A stretch of DNA of 45,621 nt from CAYUHK01 sp964475165 (GCA_964475165.1 CAYYVN010000013.1:1-45621); one strand, 5' to 3'; counted from the first letter of the stretch, positions 36,466 through 44,444 are shown. Notes: generated by a model from the letters alone, not told the origin. Made by a program: numbers and translations.

Positions 36466-37386
36466 CTAGCATTTAAGCATCTTGCGAAAAGCCTGCAGCC
36501 GTGCATCTAACTCCGCGCGCGACAGGGTCACCAGCCGATCCAAACTGAACTCTTCCACCACAAAAGAGGCCACCACGCTCCCCACCAGCATGGCCCGGCG
36601 CAAAGCGGCCGCGGTCAATTTACCTGAGGCTGCCAGATACCCCATCAAGCCACCGGCAAAAGCGTCGCCGGCGCCCGTGGGATCCTGCACCCGCTCCACC
36701 GGAAAGGCGGGCAGGAGCAGCATCTCACCCGCACGAGTTAATAACAGGCTGCCATGCTCGCCTTTCTTGATGATGACATAACGCGGCCCCCAGGCCAGCA
36801 CCTGGCGCGCGGCTGACTCCAAAGATGCCTGGCCTGTCAAATGCCGGGCTTCGGCATCGTTGATTAAAAGCAGATCCACCCGAGCGATCAATTGCTGCAA
36901 TGTTTCGCGATCGGTTTGAATCCAGAGATCCATCGTATCGGCGGCTACCAAACGGGGACGGCGCATTTGCTGCAGCACCTGCAGTTGCAGCGGCGGCGCA
37001 ATATTGGCTAGAAACAAAAAGGGAGCGCTCCGGTAAGCCTCCGGCAAGCGAGCAGAAAAGTCGGCAAAAACATTCAGCTCCGTGGAGAGCGTCCGACGCG
37101 TGTTCATATCCGCTTCATAAACGCCGGACCAGCGGAAGGTTCGGCCGATGGCCTGATGCAACCCTTGCAAGTCAATGCCCAGAGCCTGAAACTGTTGCCG
37201 ACCGGCTTCCGGCAAATCAGTGCCGGCCACGGCCACCATGCCGGAGCGCGCAAAAAAGGAAGCCGCCGCGCAGGCATAGCTAACCGAGCCGCCCAGCTGA
37301 TCCCGGCGCGTATCCAGCGGCGTGGTCACCGTATCCAGCGCCAAGGACCCCACGGCCACCAATTGCACCGGCTGCCGACCGCTCAT
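36466..37386 (-). CDS. PfkB-family sugar kinase
   Basis: The 306-residue kinase shows the ribokinase/PfkB signature DPTGAGDAFAGGLMG with the catalytic Asp, and an N-terminal GGSVSYA substrate motif. Such enzymes phosphorylate sugars or nucleosides using ATP; the substrate is not obvious. The start at 37386 has AGGGG upstream. It follows thyX on the same strand by 34 bases. Confidence 0.92.
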   Translation of the reverse strand: MSGRQPVQLVAVGSLALDTVTTPLDTRRDQLGGSVSYACAAASFFARSGMVAVAGTDLPEAGRQQFQALGIDLQGLHQAIGRTFRWSGVYEADMNTRRTLSTELNVFADFSARLPEAYRSAPFLFLANIAPPLQLQVLQQMRRPRLVAADTMDLWIQTDRETLQQLIARVDLLLINDAEARHLTGQASLESAARQVLAWGPRYVIIKKGEHGSLLLTRAGEMLLLPAFPVERVQDPTGAGDAFAGGLMGYLAASGKLTAAALRRAMLVGSVVASFVVEEFSLDRLVTLSRAELDARLQAFRKMLKC

Positions 37387-37420
37387 GCTCGCATCCCCTG
37401 TTCCCTTGTTAGGCCGCACT

Positions 37421-38035
37421 TCATCCTTCCTGCGGCGGCGCACTCTTGGCCAGCAGCGGCAGCAGATCCTCAAAAACATGCGGCGCTTTGGCGTGGAGCA
37501 GCTTCAGCATCATCCCGCAAGCCTGCCGAATTTCCCATTGAGCCTGCGGCATGCAACGAACCTTGAAGATATGCCGGAATTCGCGGAAGTTGGCGGTGAT
37601 GACGAGCTCCGTCTGGCAGGCATTGGGCAAAACAAAACGCGCATCCTCATTTCTTAATCCGCGCGCCTTCCACTTCGCATAGAGCGCGCGGATGGCTTCC
37701 ATATCCTGCTGATAGGCCTCCTGATCCGCCGCGGCCACGGAAGGCGGCACCACATAAGCGAAGCCGCTCTCCGATACATAACGCTGGCTTTGCTGCGAAA
37801 CCGACATCAGGCGATGGCGCACCAGCTGATGGGTCATGGCGCGCGAACATTCCGCCAGATGGAAAGTGGCCGAGGCATGCTCCAGAGGCGATTCATGGCC
37901 TTTGGCAATCAAAGCTTGGAGGAATTTTCCGCGCTTATCCGCCTGACTGCGGCCCGCGCTCTGATAGCAAATCCGCGCCGCATATTCAATCAAGGCTTCG
38001 GCTTGCTCCGTCACCGCCAATAATTTCACTTTCAT
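37421..38035 (-). CDS. thyX: Flavin-dependent thymidylate synthase ThyX
   Basis: The 204-residue protein contains the ThyX motif RHRLMSVSQQS (RHRX7S), with the second Arg and Ser placed as required, and GHESPLEHA upstream that binds FAD and substrate. It makes dTMP from dUMP with folate, independent of ThyA. The ATG at 38035 is preferred over one five codons earlier. The terminal part is charged and does not add a domain. No dihydrofolate reductase gene is adjacent, as is usual for ThyX organisms. Confidence 0.96.
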   Translation of the reverse strand: MKVKLLAVTEQAEALIEYAARICYQSAGRSQADKRGKFLQALIAKGHESPLEHASATFHLAECSRAMTHQLVRHRLMSVSQQSQRYVSESGFAYVVPPSVAAADQEAYQQDMEAIRALYAKWKARGLRNEDARFVLPNACQTELVITANFREFRHIFKVRCMPQAQWEIRQACGMMLKLLHAKAPHVFEDLLPLLAKSAPPQEG

Positions 38036-38187
38036 GCCTCTCCCCCACAATCAAGCTGCCGGCGCCCGCGCCGCGCCAGGAACCCTTCCAGGCCCTTCCA
38101 TCCTGTCCATCCCACTGAAACTGTCAATATCTTATTTTGGGAGGCGTGGGTGGCGCTGACTGAGCAGCACCTGTCGCCACCCTAATC

Positions 38188-38216
38188 TTGACCGCGATTG
38201 AGTAAAAGAGTATTAT
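38188..38216 (+). promoter_or_regulatory. Sigma-70-type promoter
   Basis: TTGACC (38188-38193) and TATTAT (38211-38216) are separated by exactly 17 bases, close to consensus TTGACA/TATAAT. Transcription should start near 38223, about 44 bases before the ATG at 38267. An eight-base inverted repeat (38148-38155 with 38175-38182) ends five bases upstream of the -35 box. Confidence 0.8.
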
Positions 38217-38266
38217 ATTGAGCAAATCGATGAGATCTAAACTTTCAATCTAACCAGGATGAAGGC

Positions 38267-38737
38267 ATGCAATTAACTGACGATCAAAAACAAAGCATCC
38301 AACTGTGGGCCCAGAAAGGCCATGGACTATCCGAGATTCAAAAGCTGCTGCGCGAAGAATATAGCCTGGCTCTGACCTATATGGATGTCCGCTTGCTGGT
38401 ATTGGATCTGGGCATTGAGCTCAAGGATCTGACCGCTACGCGTAGCATGCGGCCCATCGAACTGAACAAGGCGGAGATCCCCGGCGCGCCCGACGCTATG
38501 CCCGCTGGCGAGCCTGCTCCGGGCAGCCTGGCCGTGGAGCTTGATCGGGTCATGAAACCCGGCGCGCTAGTCAGCGGCACCGTACGCTTCAGCGATGGCG
38601 TATCCGCCTCCTGGTCGCTGGATCAAATGGGCCGCCTGGGCCTGAATATGCCCCAGAAGGATTATCGCCCCACTCCGGAAGATCTACAGGCTTTTCAGCA
38701 GGAACTATCGCGCTTGATCCAAAGCCGCGGCATGTAG
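38267..38737 (+). CDS. Small conserved protein of PVC type, unknown function
   Basis: The 156-residue protein has an N-terminal helical part (DDQKQSIQLWAQKGHGLSEIQKLLREEY, then TYMDVRLLVLDLGIELKD) and a C-terminal beta-like region (SGTVRFSDGVSASWSLDQMGRLGL). It has no signal peptide. It begins after a strong sigma-70-type promoter with AGGATGAAGG as ribosome-binding site. I recall similar proteins in Verrucomicrobia relatives, which is my main hint at phylum, but it has no known function. Confidence 0.75.
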   Translation: MQLTDDQKQSIQLWAQKGHGLSEIQKLLREEYSLALTYMDVRLLVLDLGIELKDLTATRSMRPIELNKAEIPGAPDAMPAGEPAPGSLAVELDRVMKPGALVSGTVRFSDGVSASWSLDQMGRLGLNMPQKDYRPTPEDLQAFQQELSRLIQSRGM

Positions 38738-38739
38738 CC

Positions 38740-39021
38740 CTAGAGCAGCGCCGTACGCAGATCAAGCAGCGTATAGCGTGGATCGGATTGCAGCATAGCG
38801 CTGATGGCCGCTAGACGCTCCTGCACCAATGTCTGCTCGGCGGCCACAGTGACGAAGGCCAGGGCGGCCGTCTGCCATAAATCCTGATCGCCCACTTCGG
38901 CCACACTGACATTCATCCGGTGCAATACGCGATCCTTCAAACTGCGCACCACGCGGCGCTTATCCTTGAGCGAACGCGCGTCCATGATCCGCAAGCGCGC
39001 CTCCACCAATCCGATAACCAT
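38740..39021 (-). CDS. DUF503/YlxP-family protein
   Basis: The 93-residue protein starts VIGLVEARLRIMDARSLKDKRRVVRSLKDRV, the signature of the DUF503/YlxP family, and ends with a conserved hydrophobic helix region. The function is unknown; members often lie near rbfA-type ribosome genes, but not here. Start has GGAGGAGG upstream. It converges on the PVC-type gene with two bases between the stops. Confidence 0.9.
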   Translation of the reverse strand: MVIGLVEARLRIMDARSLKDKRRVVRSLKDRVLHRMNVSVAEVGDQDLWQTAALAFVTVAAEQTLVQERLAAISAMLQSDPRYTLLDLRTALL

Positions 39022-39048
39022 GCCTCCTCCTTCCCGCCGGATCCCACC

Positions 39049-40155
39049 TCAAAACAGTTGCTCCAAGAGCCACTCCACATCCGCGGCCGTGATCGGCTGG
39101 GGATTAGCCTGGGTTGACCCTGAGGCCAGCGTCTCCTGGATGATGGCCTCTTTATCGTTCAGAGACCGGCCCTTGAAAGGTGAACGCAGGGCCAGACGCT
39201 CCCCCAGACCCTGCGTCCAAGTCAATAGATCAGCGCCCACCGCTTGGCTGAGCGCCGCATACTTGGCGCCCATGGCGGCACGATTCAAGGCGATGGCATG
39301 TGGCAAGCAAATGCCGCAAACCAACCCATGCGCAGCTTGATAACGCAGCCCCAGAGGATGCGCCAGGCCATGCACCACGCCCAGGCGCGCCATGCTCAAC
39401 CCCACCCCACTCAGGTAACTGCCCGCTAATAAGCCCAATGCCTCTTCCGCGCTGGCGCCCCGATAGACAGCTTCCAGGTTGGCGGCAATGAGCTCGACGC
39501 CCTTCAAGGCCACAACATCGCTGAGCCAGGTGGCATGGCGGCTGGTAAAGACTTCCAACGCCTGCGTTAAAGCATCCATCCCCGCCTGAGCGATGATGGC
39601 CGGCGGACAATGCCTCAGCAGCTCCGGATCCAGCAGCACCAGCCGGGCGATGAACTGCGGATCGCGCATGGATTTCTTGATCCGCAGGTCCGTATCGGTC
39701 AAAACCGAGTTGAGGGTTGCTTCCGAGCCTGTGCCAGCGGTGGTGGGCGCGGCAATGAAGGGCAGGCCGCGCTTTTCCAACGCAGCGCCCGCATGATAGG
39801 CCGCTAGCGGCTGAGCAGCATGGAAGAGGCCGGCGCAGGCCTTGGCTAAATCTAAAACACTGCCGCCACCCACCCCGGCTACCCACTCGGCCCGCTGCTG
39901 ACGAGCAGCTTGCAGCAGTTCGGCCAAATCTTCCAGGGTCGGTTCGCCGCCGGTATGCTGCCAGGCTGTTACCTGCAGGCCGGCTGGCGCGGCGGAAAGG
40001 ATGCTGGCCACAGTACCATGGCGCGCCAGGGAACGGCCATGGACCAGCAAGCCCCGGCGGCCGAAAGCGGCGCATTCGGCCAGTATTTGGTTGATAATTC
40101 CCGCACCGGAGAGAGTACGCTCCGGCAAAACCAGCGCTGCCGGCCACAGCTTCAT
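39049..40155 (-). CDS. Iron-containing alcohol dehydrogenase
   Basis: The 368-residue protein belongs to the group III (iron-type) dehydrogenases: GVGGGSVLDLAKA for NAD(P) binding, APTTAGTGSEA, and the metal-binding pattern AGMDALTQALE, VVHGLAHPLG and LCLPH-type His in CGICLPHA. Such enzymes reduce aldehydes or oxidise alcohols in fermentation. The start overlaps the cupin stop by four bases (ATGA), so it is co-translated with the cupin. Substrate is not known. Confidence 0.93.
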   Translation of the reverse strand: MKLWPAALVLPERTLSGAGIINQILAECAAFGRRGLLVHGRSLARHGTVASILSAAPAGLQVTAWQHTGGEPTLEDLAELLQAARQQRAEWVAGVGGGSVLDLAKACAGLFHAAQPLAAYHAGAALEKRGLPFIAAPTTAGTGSEATLNSVLTDTDLRIKKSMRDPQFIARLVLLDPELLRHCPPAIIAQAGMDALTQALEVFTSRHATWLSDVVALKGVELIAANLEAVYRGASAEEALGLLAGSYLSGVGLSMARLGVVHGLAHPLGLRYQAAHGLVCGICLPHAIALNRAAMGAKYAALSQAVGADLLTWTQGLGERLALRSPFKGRSLNDKEAIIQETLASGSTQANPQPITAADVEWLLEQLF

Positions 40156-40508
40156 GCCGCACCGTAGAGCATGATCAGGGCCAATAGCTCCAATTCTTCC
40201 GAGCCATCATTTTCCAGAGCATGCGTTTCTCCATTGCCGGTGAGGATCGCATCGCCGGCATTGACCCGCGTGCGGCTGTGGCCGTCATCCAGGATGCCGC
40301 TGCCTCTGAGCACCACGAAAAGCTCATCCTCGCCTTCATGGCGATGAGCTCCGATACTGGCTCCGGGCGCCAAGGTTAGCCTGGCGCAGAGCCGCGACGG
40401 GGCCTTGATCTCCTCTTTCTCAAACAGGTATTGAAAAGTCACTCGCCCCACGCCCCCACGCACGCCTTCCTTGACGAGCACCTTCATATCAGACGGTTTA
40501 TGGATCAT
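40152..40508 (-). CDS. Cupin-domain protein
   Basis: The 118-residue protein has a single cupin motif: GASIGAHRHEGEDELFVVLRGSG with His-x-His and Glu as metal ligands, and the second motif ILTGNGETHALEN. A small cupin could be an enzyme or a sensor. It starts with GAAAGGAAG upstream and shares an ATGA overlap with the downstream dehydrogenase, which suggests that the pair acts on related compounds. Confidence 0.9.
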   Translation of the reverse strand: MIHKPSDMKVLVKEGVRGGVGRVTFQYLFEKEEIKAPSRLCARLTLAPGASIGAHRHEGEDELFVVLRGSGILDDGHSRTRVNAGDAILTGNGETHALENDGSEELELLALIMLYGAA

Positions 40509-40632
40509 AACAGCTTCCTTTCATGAGATTATGGCAGGCCCCTTATAGCAGAACAGGCCCCCGATTCCAATATCTTCCGGAAGGTATTGACTCACGCCTG
40601 AATCTGGCTATCCTTGATCTGCTTCTCTGAAA

Positions 40633-40709
40633 CGGGGCGTAGCGCAGACTGGTAGCGCGTTTGGTTCGGGACCAAAAGGTCAAGGGTTCAAATCCCTTCG
40701 CCCCGACCA
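40633..40709 (+). tRNA. tRNA-Pro (anticodon CGG), CCA encoded
   Basis: The acceptor stem is CGGGGCG with CGCCCCG, the D arm is TAGCGCAGACTGGTAGCGC, the anticodon loop TTCGGGA gives CGG, the T arm AAGGGTTCAAATCCCTT is standard, and A-CCA is encoded. The island-like sequence starts right after it, so it is a candidate integration site. Confidence 0.97.
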
Positions 40710-40867
40710 TTTCTTATTTCGTGGCATCATGGCCCCAATCCCCCACGGGCCGGGGAACTCGACGCGGAGACACGGTCCGTCACTTGTGTGGCGGCGTTTT
40801 CGGGCGTGCGTACGCGTCTTCTCTTCGGCTTTTCTTCCGTCCATTCAGGACGCTTTCGAGGCCAGCA

Positions 40868-41527
40868 TCAAATCAAGCCGGCTTCTTGAAAGCTGAAGTG
40901 ACCCTTCTTTGACAAGATCAGGTGATCGAGAACACGCAGGCCAAGAATCTTTGCCGCTTCGGTCAGTTGCTCGTGGGTGCGGCGGTCAGCTGCGCTGGGT
41001 TGGAGGTCGCCGGACGGGTGGTTATGAACGAAAATAACCGCAGCGGCCCGGTCGGCAATCACGTCGGCAAAGACCTCCCGAGGATGCACCGGGCTTTGAT
41101 CCAGCAGACCAATGGTCACGGTTCGCTTCTGAATGACCTCGTTTGCTCCGTTGAGGGAAAGGCACACAAAGTGTTCCTGCTGCTTGCCTGCGATGTCCGC
41201 CACGAGCGGCAGAACATCCCGAGCGGTGACGATCCTCACGGTCTCGCGCAGCAAATACCGCCAGGCCAGCTCGAAGGCCGCAAGGATTTGCCCGGCCTTG
41301 GCGAGTCCTATGCCGGGGATAGCAAGCAAATGGTCCAAGGTCAGGTCTGTTTTGTGCTCGCGGATCAACCCGGCCACTTGCCGGGCGATGGTGCGCACGT
41401 CTACTCCCGCCGTTCCCATGCCGAGAATAGCGGCGACCAGCTCTTCGTCGGTCATCGCGGCAGGGCCGCGCTCGCGCAGTTTCTCGCGCGGGCGGCTGTG
41501 TTCCGGCATATCTTTGATCGTTTTCAC
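40868..41527 (-). CDS. radC: RadC-family JAB/MPN protein
   Basis: The 219-residue protein has the RadC layout: N-terminal KTIKDMPEHSRPREKLRERG, a helix-hairpin-helix DHLLAIPGIGLAKAGQILAAFE, and the JAMM metal motif EVI with HNHPSGDLQPSAADRRTHEQL. Despite its name it is not clearly a repair protein and is often carried by mobile elements. It starts with GTG, with no clear ribosome-binding site. Its position directly after tRNA-Pro, outside the compact host gene order, suggests that it came with a genomic island. Confidence 0.92.
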   Translation of the reverse strand: MKTIKDMPEHSRPREKLRERGPAAMTDEELVAAILGMGTAGVDVRTIARQVAGLIREHKTDLTLDHLLAIPGIGLAKAGQILAAFELAWRYLLRETVRIVTARDVLPLVADIAGKQQEHFVCLSLNGANEVIQKRTVTIGLLDQSPVHPREVFADVIADRAAAVIFVHNHPSGDLQPSAADRRTHEQLTEAAKILGLRVLDHLILSKKGHFSFQEAGLI

Positions 41528-41564
41528 TGGTTGTATCGCATCGGTTAATCGAAAATGGATTTGC

Positions 41565-41591
41565 TTATCACTTATCAGGCAATAGTGATAA
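41565..41591. promoter_or_regulatory. Inverted repeat upstream of radC
   Basis: Two perfect eight-base arms (TTATCACT and AGTGATAA) flank an eleven-base spacer, 38-64 bases upstream of the radC start on the minus strand, in AT-rich sequence. This is a plausible operator. A neighbouring TTATCA copy within the spacer adds a possible direct repeat. Confidence 0.5.
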
Positions 41592-41640
41592 ACAAAGTGT
41601 TTTATTTATAATCTACCAATCAAAACGCCTCATACCCTTC

Positions 41641-42129
41641 CACAATGTTCAGGAGCTCACGAAACGCGAAAATGCCGGGACGCCGGCCGCTGGACATAGG
41701 GGTTCCGTTAGCGAACTGATTGGTGATGGAATTGAAAATGCGATTGAAGATGTACTGTCAAAGGCGGGCATTAGTTTCCGGAAAACAAAGCGCGCTGAGA
41801 AAATCAGAGGGTTTGATCAATCGCCAGATTTTATCATCCCCAGCGAATTCAACCCCAAAGTAATTATTGAGATAAAAATCACAGAGGATGATGGCACCGC
41901 ACACGATAAGGTCACCAGAATACAGCATCTAGCAAAATTGAGCGGAAGTGCTAGGCGAACTGGAAAAACCACCTATGAGGTTATTGCCTGTATCGAAGGC
42001 AGAGGGTTCGGTATACGCCGAGAAGACATGAAGAAAATGTTACTGGCAACAAATGGCAAGATTTTCACGGTAAACACACTTGATCGCCCTGTTGAGTGTA
42101 CCAAGTTAAAAAACTTTAAAAGCATCTAG
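41641..42129 (+). pseudogene. 5'-truncated PD-(D/E)XK restriction-type endonuclease
   Basis: The frame ending TAG at 42129 reads a clear nuclease core: GFDQSPDFIIPSEFNP, then VIIEIKITEDDGTAHDKV, which fits PD-x(n)-(D/E)xK with the Asp, Glu and Lys at the expected spacing, then a C-terminal ACIEGRGFGIRRED stretch. No in-frame ATG, GTG or TTG precedes this region (the first is TTG at 41938, inside the domain), although the frame is open into the radC upstream region. So the 5' end is missing, probably cut off by rearrangement. A methyltransferase partner is absent. Codon use is more AT-rich than in the host genes. Confidence 0.72.
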
Positions 42130-42177
42130 AGTATAGAGAGGGGACGGCGATACGGTCATAATAGACGCAAAACGAAG

Positions 42178-43788
42178 TCATGTCTTCTCGGTGGTGGCGG
42201 AAACAAGAGGCATTAACGGACCTTGCATATAGACGCCTTTGCCGCCGTGCAATTCCAAGTCTTTAAGGAAAGAGAAGTCGGAGTAGTCGACTTCACGGGA
42301 TGCCGCGTGCATGATGTAACTCTCAACATGCTTTTCCTTTGAAATATTTTTGGATATAGATGCCTTTCCGTCTGCCGCCGTCTCGAATTTCAGTGAAGTC
42401 TTGTACCCCGACAGGCGGGAATACGCAGCTTCAAGAAGGCCGATCCAATACTCTCGACCGTCTTCCGGCACCTTGGAAACCCATGAAGCAATCCAGCCAA
42501 TTCGTTCTGCCGCGTGGTCTTCAGGCCGCACCGTGCATTTGTCCCAGTGACATTCAAGGCCCCCTGCCCGCACTTCTCTCCCCAACTGGCTTAATGCTCG
42601 TAAGCATGCGGTAGCAACCAACATATTTTTATGTTTAACTGCCGAGCAACCGAGCCACCCGAATGCATCAAAACAGCGATAGACGAAGCCGCTGTCGTCC
42701 TTCTTAATGGCATAATTGCCCAGACGCTTTATCGACCCTGTCAGCTGTGGAAGTGCATGGTTGAACATGCTTATTTCAATAGGCTGCTGCTCCCCCACCT
42801 TAACTTTAGGTGGGTCATCCATGCCTTTCTGCACAACCTGTCGCGAAACGATGAGTGGCACTAGAATTTCCGCGTGCGAACCGCTTTCGTAACAGTGTCG
42901 TGCGAGAATCTCCATGAGGTGCAGCGCCGCGAATGCGAAGTCCTGCGTCTGTTTCTGTTCCTTGGTCTTGGAAACGACGCTTTCAGCCATGTTGTCAATT
43001 GCCGTTCTTATCAAACTTACGGTGCCTTTGTCGCGTTGCAGGGCAAGCATCATCCTTTGAATAGCGTCGAAGACATAGCCCCGAAGTTCGCGACGGATTG
43101 TATCGTCTCCTGCTGTCGTTTTGCTTGGCTGGAAGTTCTCTGCAAGGTCCAATGCCTGCAAAGATCGTCTTACAACGTGGCCGAACGCATGCGAATCACC
43201 ATGTTGAATTGCTAAAAGGCCGAGAGTCGCCAAGCAATTTAGAGGATCATTTTCATGAGACGGCATCGGCAAATGCCACTCGAATTCGTGCACAGGGCAA
43301 TCCTTGGTCTTGCTCAATTCGAGTGCCTTCGTCTCGGCTATTCTCAAGTCAACTATCGGAACAAGTGAACGCAAGAAACGGGTAATCGCCGTAATGGTAC
43401 ACAACCGATCAAGCAAGGTAAGTGGATCCGTTTCGCGGCGTGCAATCTCTAGTAGCCCAGCTCCAGCCACGGCTAGCATGGGCAAAATCAGGAGACATGT
43501 GGGAATGTATAGGCCTGGCTTTAGAACAAGAACGCCCAATGGCAACAGTGCGACGAACAGCAGGGCCACACAAGACCAGAGTAGGCAAGGCGGTATGGCG
43601 CGATGAAATTGCCGATATGCCGAAGAGTTGAAACCACCCATTGAGAACATGACAGAAAAAGTAACGACAGCGAATGTTATCGTCAGGAAAGCCGCGCGAA
43701 ATGACTCAAGCTCTTTGGGGTTGTGGGAGTAGACGAGAAGGCCGCCAATAGTGGCGCACAGCAACATGAGCAACATCCACTTTTTCAA
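42178..43788 (-). CDS. Large membrane protein of unknown function
   Basis: The 536-residue protein has four hydrophobic segments in the first about 120 residues (including MLLMLLCATIGGLLVY, FLTITFAVVTFSVMF and LLWSCVALLFVALLPLGVLVL), followed by a large, mostly helical soluble region with many Arg/His/Cys and no motif I know. The frame is open to 43842, but that ATG lies in a perfect palindrome; the TTG at 43788 has GGAGG six bases upstream and is preferred. The topology recalls DUF2254-type proteins, but this is weak. It lies in the AT-richer island beside a nuclease remnant, so a role in defence or element maintenance is possible but not shown. Confidence 0.72.
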   Translation of the reverse strand: MKKWMLLMLLCATIGGLLVYSHNPKELESFRAAFLTITFAVVTFSVMFSMGGFNSSAYRQFHRAIPPCLLWSCVALLFVALLPLGVLVLKPGLYIPTCLLILPMLAVAGAGLLEIARRETDPLTLLDRLCTITAITRFLRSLVPIVDLRIAETKALELSKTKDCPVHEFEWHLPMPSHENDPLNCLATLGLLAIQHGDSHAFGHVVRRSLQALDLAENFQPSKTTAGDDTIRRELRGYVFDAIQRMMLALQRDKGTVSLIRTAIDNMAESVVSKTKEQKQTQDFAFAALHLMEILARHCYESGSHAEILVPLIVSRQVVQKGMDDPPKVKVGEQQPIEISMFNHALPQLTGSIKRLGNYAIKKDDSGFVYRCFDAFGWLGCSAVKHKNMLVATACLRALSQLGREVRAGGLECHWDKCTVRPEDHAAERIGWIASWVSKVPEDGREYWIGLLEAAYSRLSGYKTSLKFETAADGKASISKNISKEKHVESYIMHAASREVDYSDFSFLKDLELHGGKGVYMQGPLMPLVSATTEKT

Positions 43789-43817
43789 ATTGCACCTCCA
43801 TCGGGGCGGACCTAGTC

Positions 43818-43848
43818 TTTTAAATGCTGCAAATTGCAGCATTTAAAA
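43818..43848. promoter_or_regulatory. 13-bp-arm inverted repeat upstream of the membrane protein gene
   Basis: Arms TTTTAAATGCTGC and GCAGCATTTAAAA pair perfectly around a five-base AAATT spacer, centred about 45 bases upstream of the TTG start at 43788. The location fits an operator or a transcription terminator (A/T-rich outer ends on both strands). Confidence 0.6.
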
Positions 43849-44146
43849 TCTAAGGGAACACTATAGCATACGGAGGGTCAGATTCTAGAACTATGATGAA
43901 CCAACAGAGTAGTGGTAGGAAAACTTTTCGGAATTATTCCACGCTATGGAAAATATTTTTCACACCGTGAAAAAACTCGTATTTCAGGCTGTTTCCTAGG
44001 GTGTTAAGGCTGTTCTCCGGGACCGTGGCCGAAGCGGGGGCGGCTATCCCCGAGCGACGCGAAGCGGGGCGAGAATCCAGCGTAGCGGCGCGGCAGGCGC
44101 GAAAAAAAAAGGGGGGGCTACGCCTCTAAGTAGGTTCGTTCCCTAT
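43849..44146. other. Non-coding stretch of the island, GC-rich repeat cluster
   Basis: After about 180 AT-rich bases with no gene, the sequence from 44020 to 44110 becomes strongly GC-rich with recurring GCGAAGCGG- and GGCGCGG-like words, then a homopolymer pair (nine or so A then seven G, 44102-44117). No convincing frame with a ribosome-binding site is present. Such dense GCGAAGCG-type repetition is common in conjugative elements and plasmids, which is only a resemblance. Confidence 0.5.
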
Positions 44147-44294
44147 CCAGGAAGGACGACCCTTTTCTTTTGCGGCGGGTTGCCCGCCGCACCCCTCTGG
44201 CTCATTCCAGCCAACAGGCCGGGCTGATGCCCAGGGCAAACCGCTGAATGTTGGGCAGAACAGCGCGACAAAAGAAAATGGTTATCCTTCTTGG
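44147..44294. ncRNA. Candidate structured RNA/ssDNA domain closed by a 26-bp stem
   Basis: Arms 44147-44172 and 44269-44294 pair over 26 positions with only two mismatches; two of the other pairs are G-U wobbles in the plus-strand RNA. Inside are four hairpins: GCGGCGGG/CCCGCCGC (44172-44190), TGGCT/AGCCA (44198-44213), GGGC/GCCC (44221-44232) and CGCTG/CAGCG (44242-44265). The fold is multi-branched. A small minus-strand frame (44202-44312, 36 residues, GGAGG upstream) crosses it, so it may partly be a leader. Transfer-origin, retron-type RNA and terminal repeats of an element are alternatives. Confidence 0.5.
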
Positions 44295-44324
44295 ACGCCG
44301 CTCGTGGGACATGCTCCCTCCGGC

Positions 44325-44444
44325 TCAATGCAAGGACGGCGCTGGGCCGCGCCGTTCGTGCTCGGCAAGCTGGCCGCGTGCCTGCGCTTCCGCCGCCCGC
44401 GTGAACGCGGTCGCCGGTCGGCCCTCAAAAATCCACTTGGGGTA
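44325..44444 (-). pseudogene. C-terminal protein remnant in the island
   Basis: On the minus strand, directly after the TGA stop at 44445-44447 and in the same frame, 39 codons read YPKWIFEGRPATAFTRAAEA and continue into an Arg/Glu-rich tail ending with a stop at 44325. The composition is GC-rich and the residues look like a real helical C-terminus, unlike the AT-richer gene before it. It is probably the tail of a larger gene whose 5' part was replaced. Its family is not recognised. Confidence 0.35.

Noticed and set aside
40922..41548. 208-codon plus-strand frame opposite radC
   Set aside because: The minus strand encodes a full RadC with HNHPSG motif; the plus frame has no recognised features.
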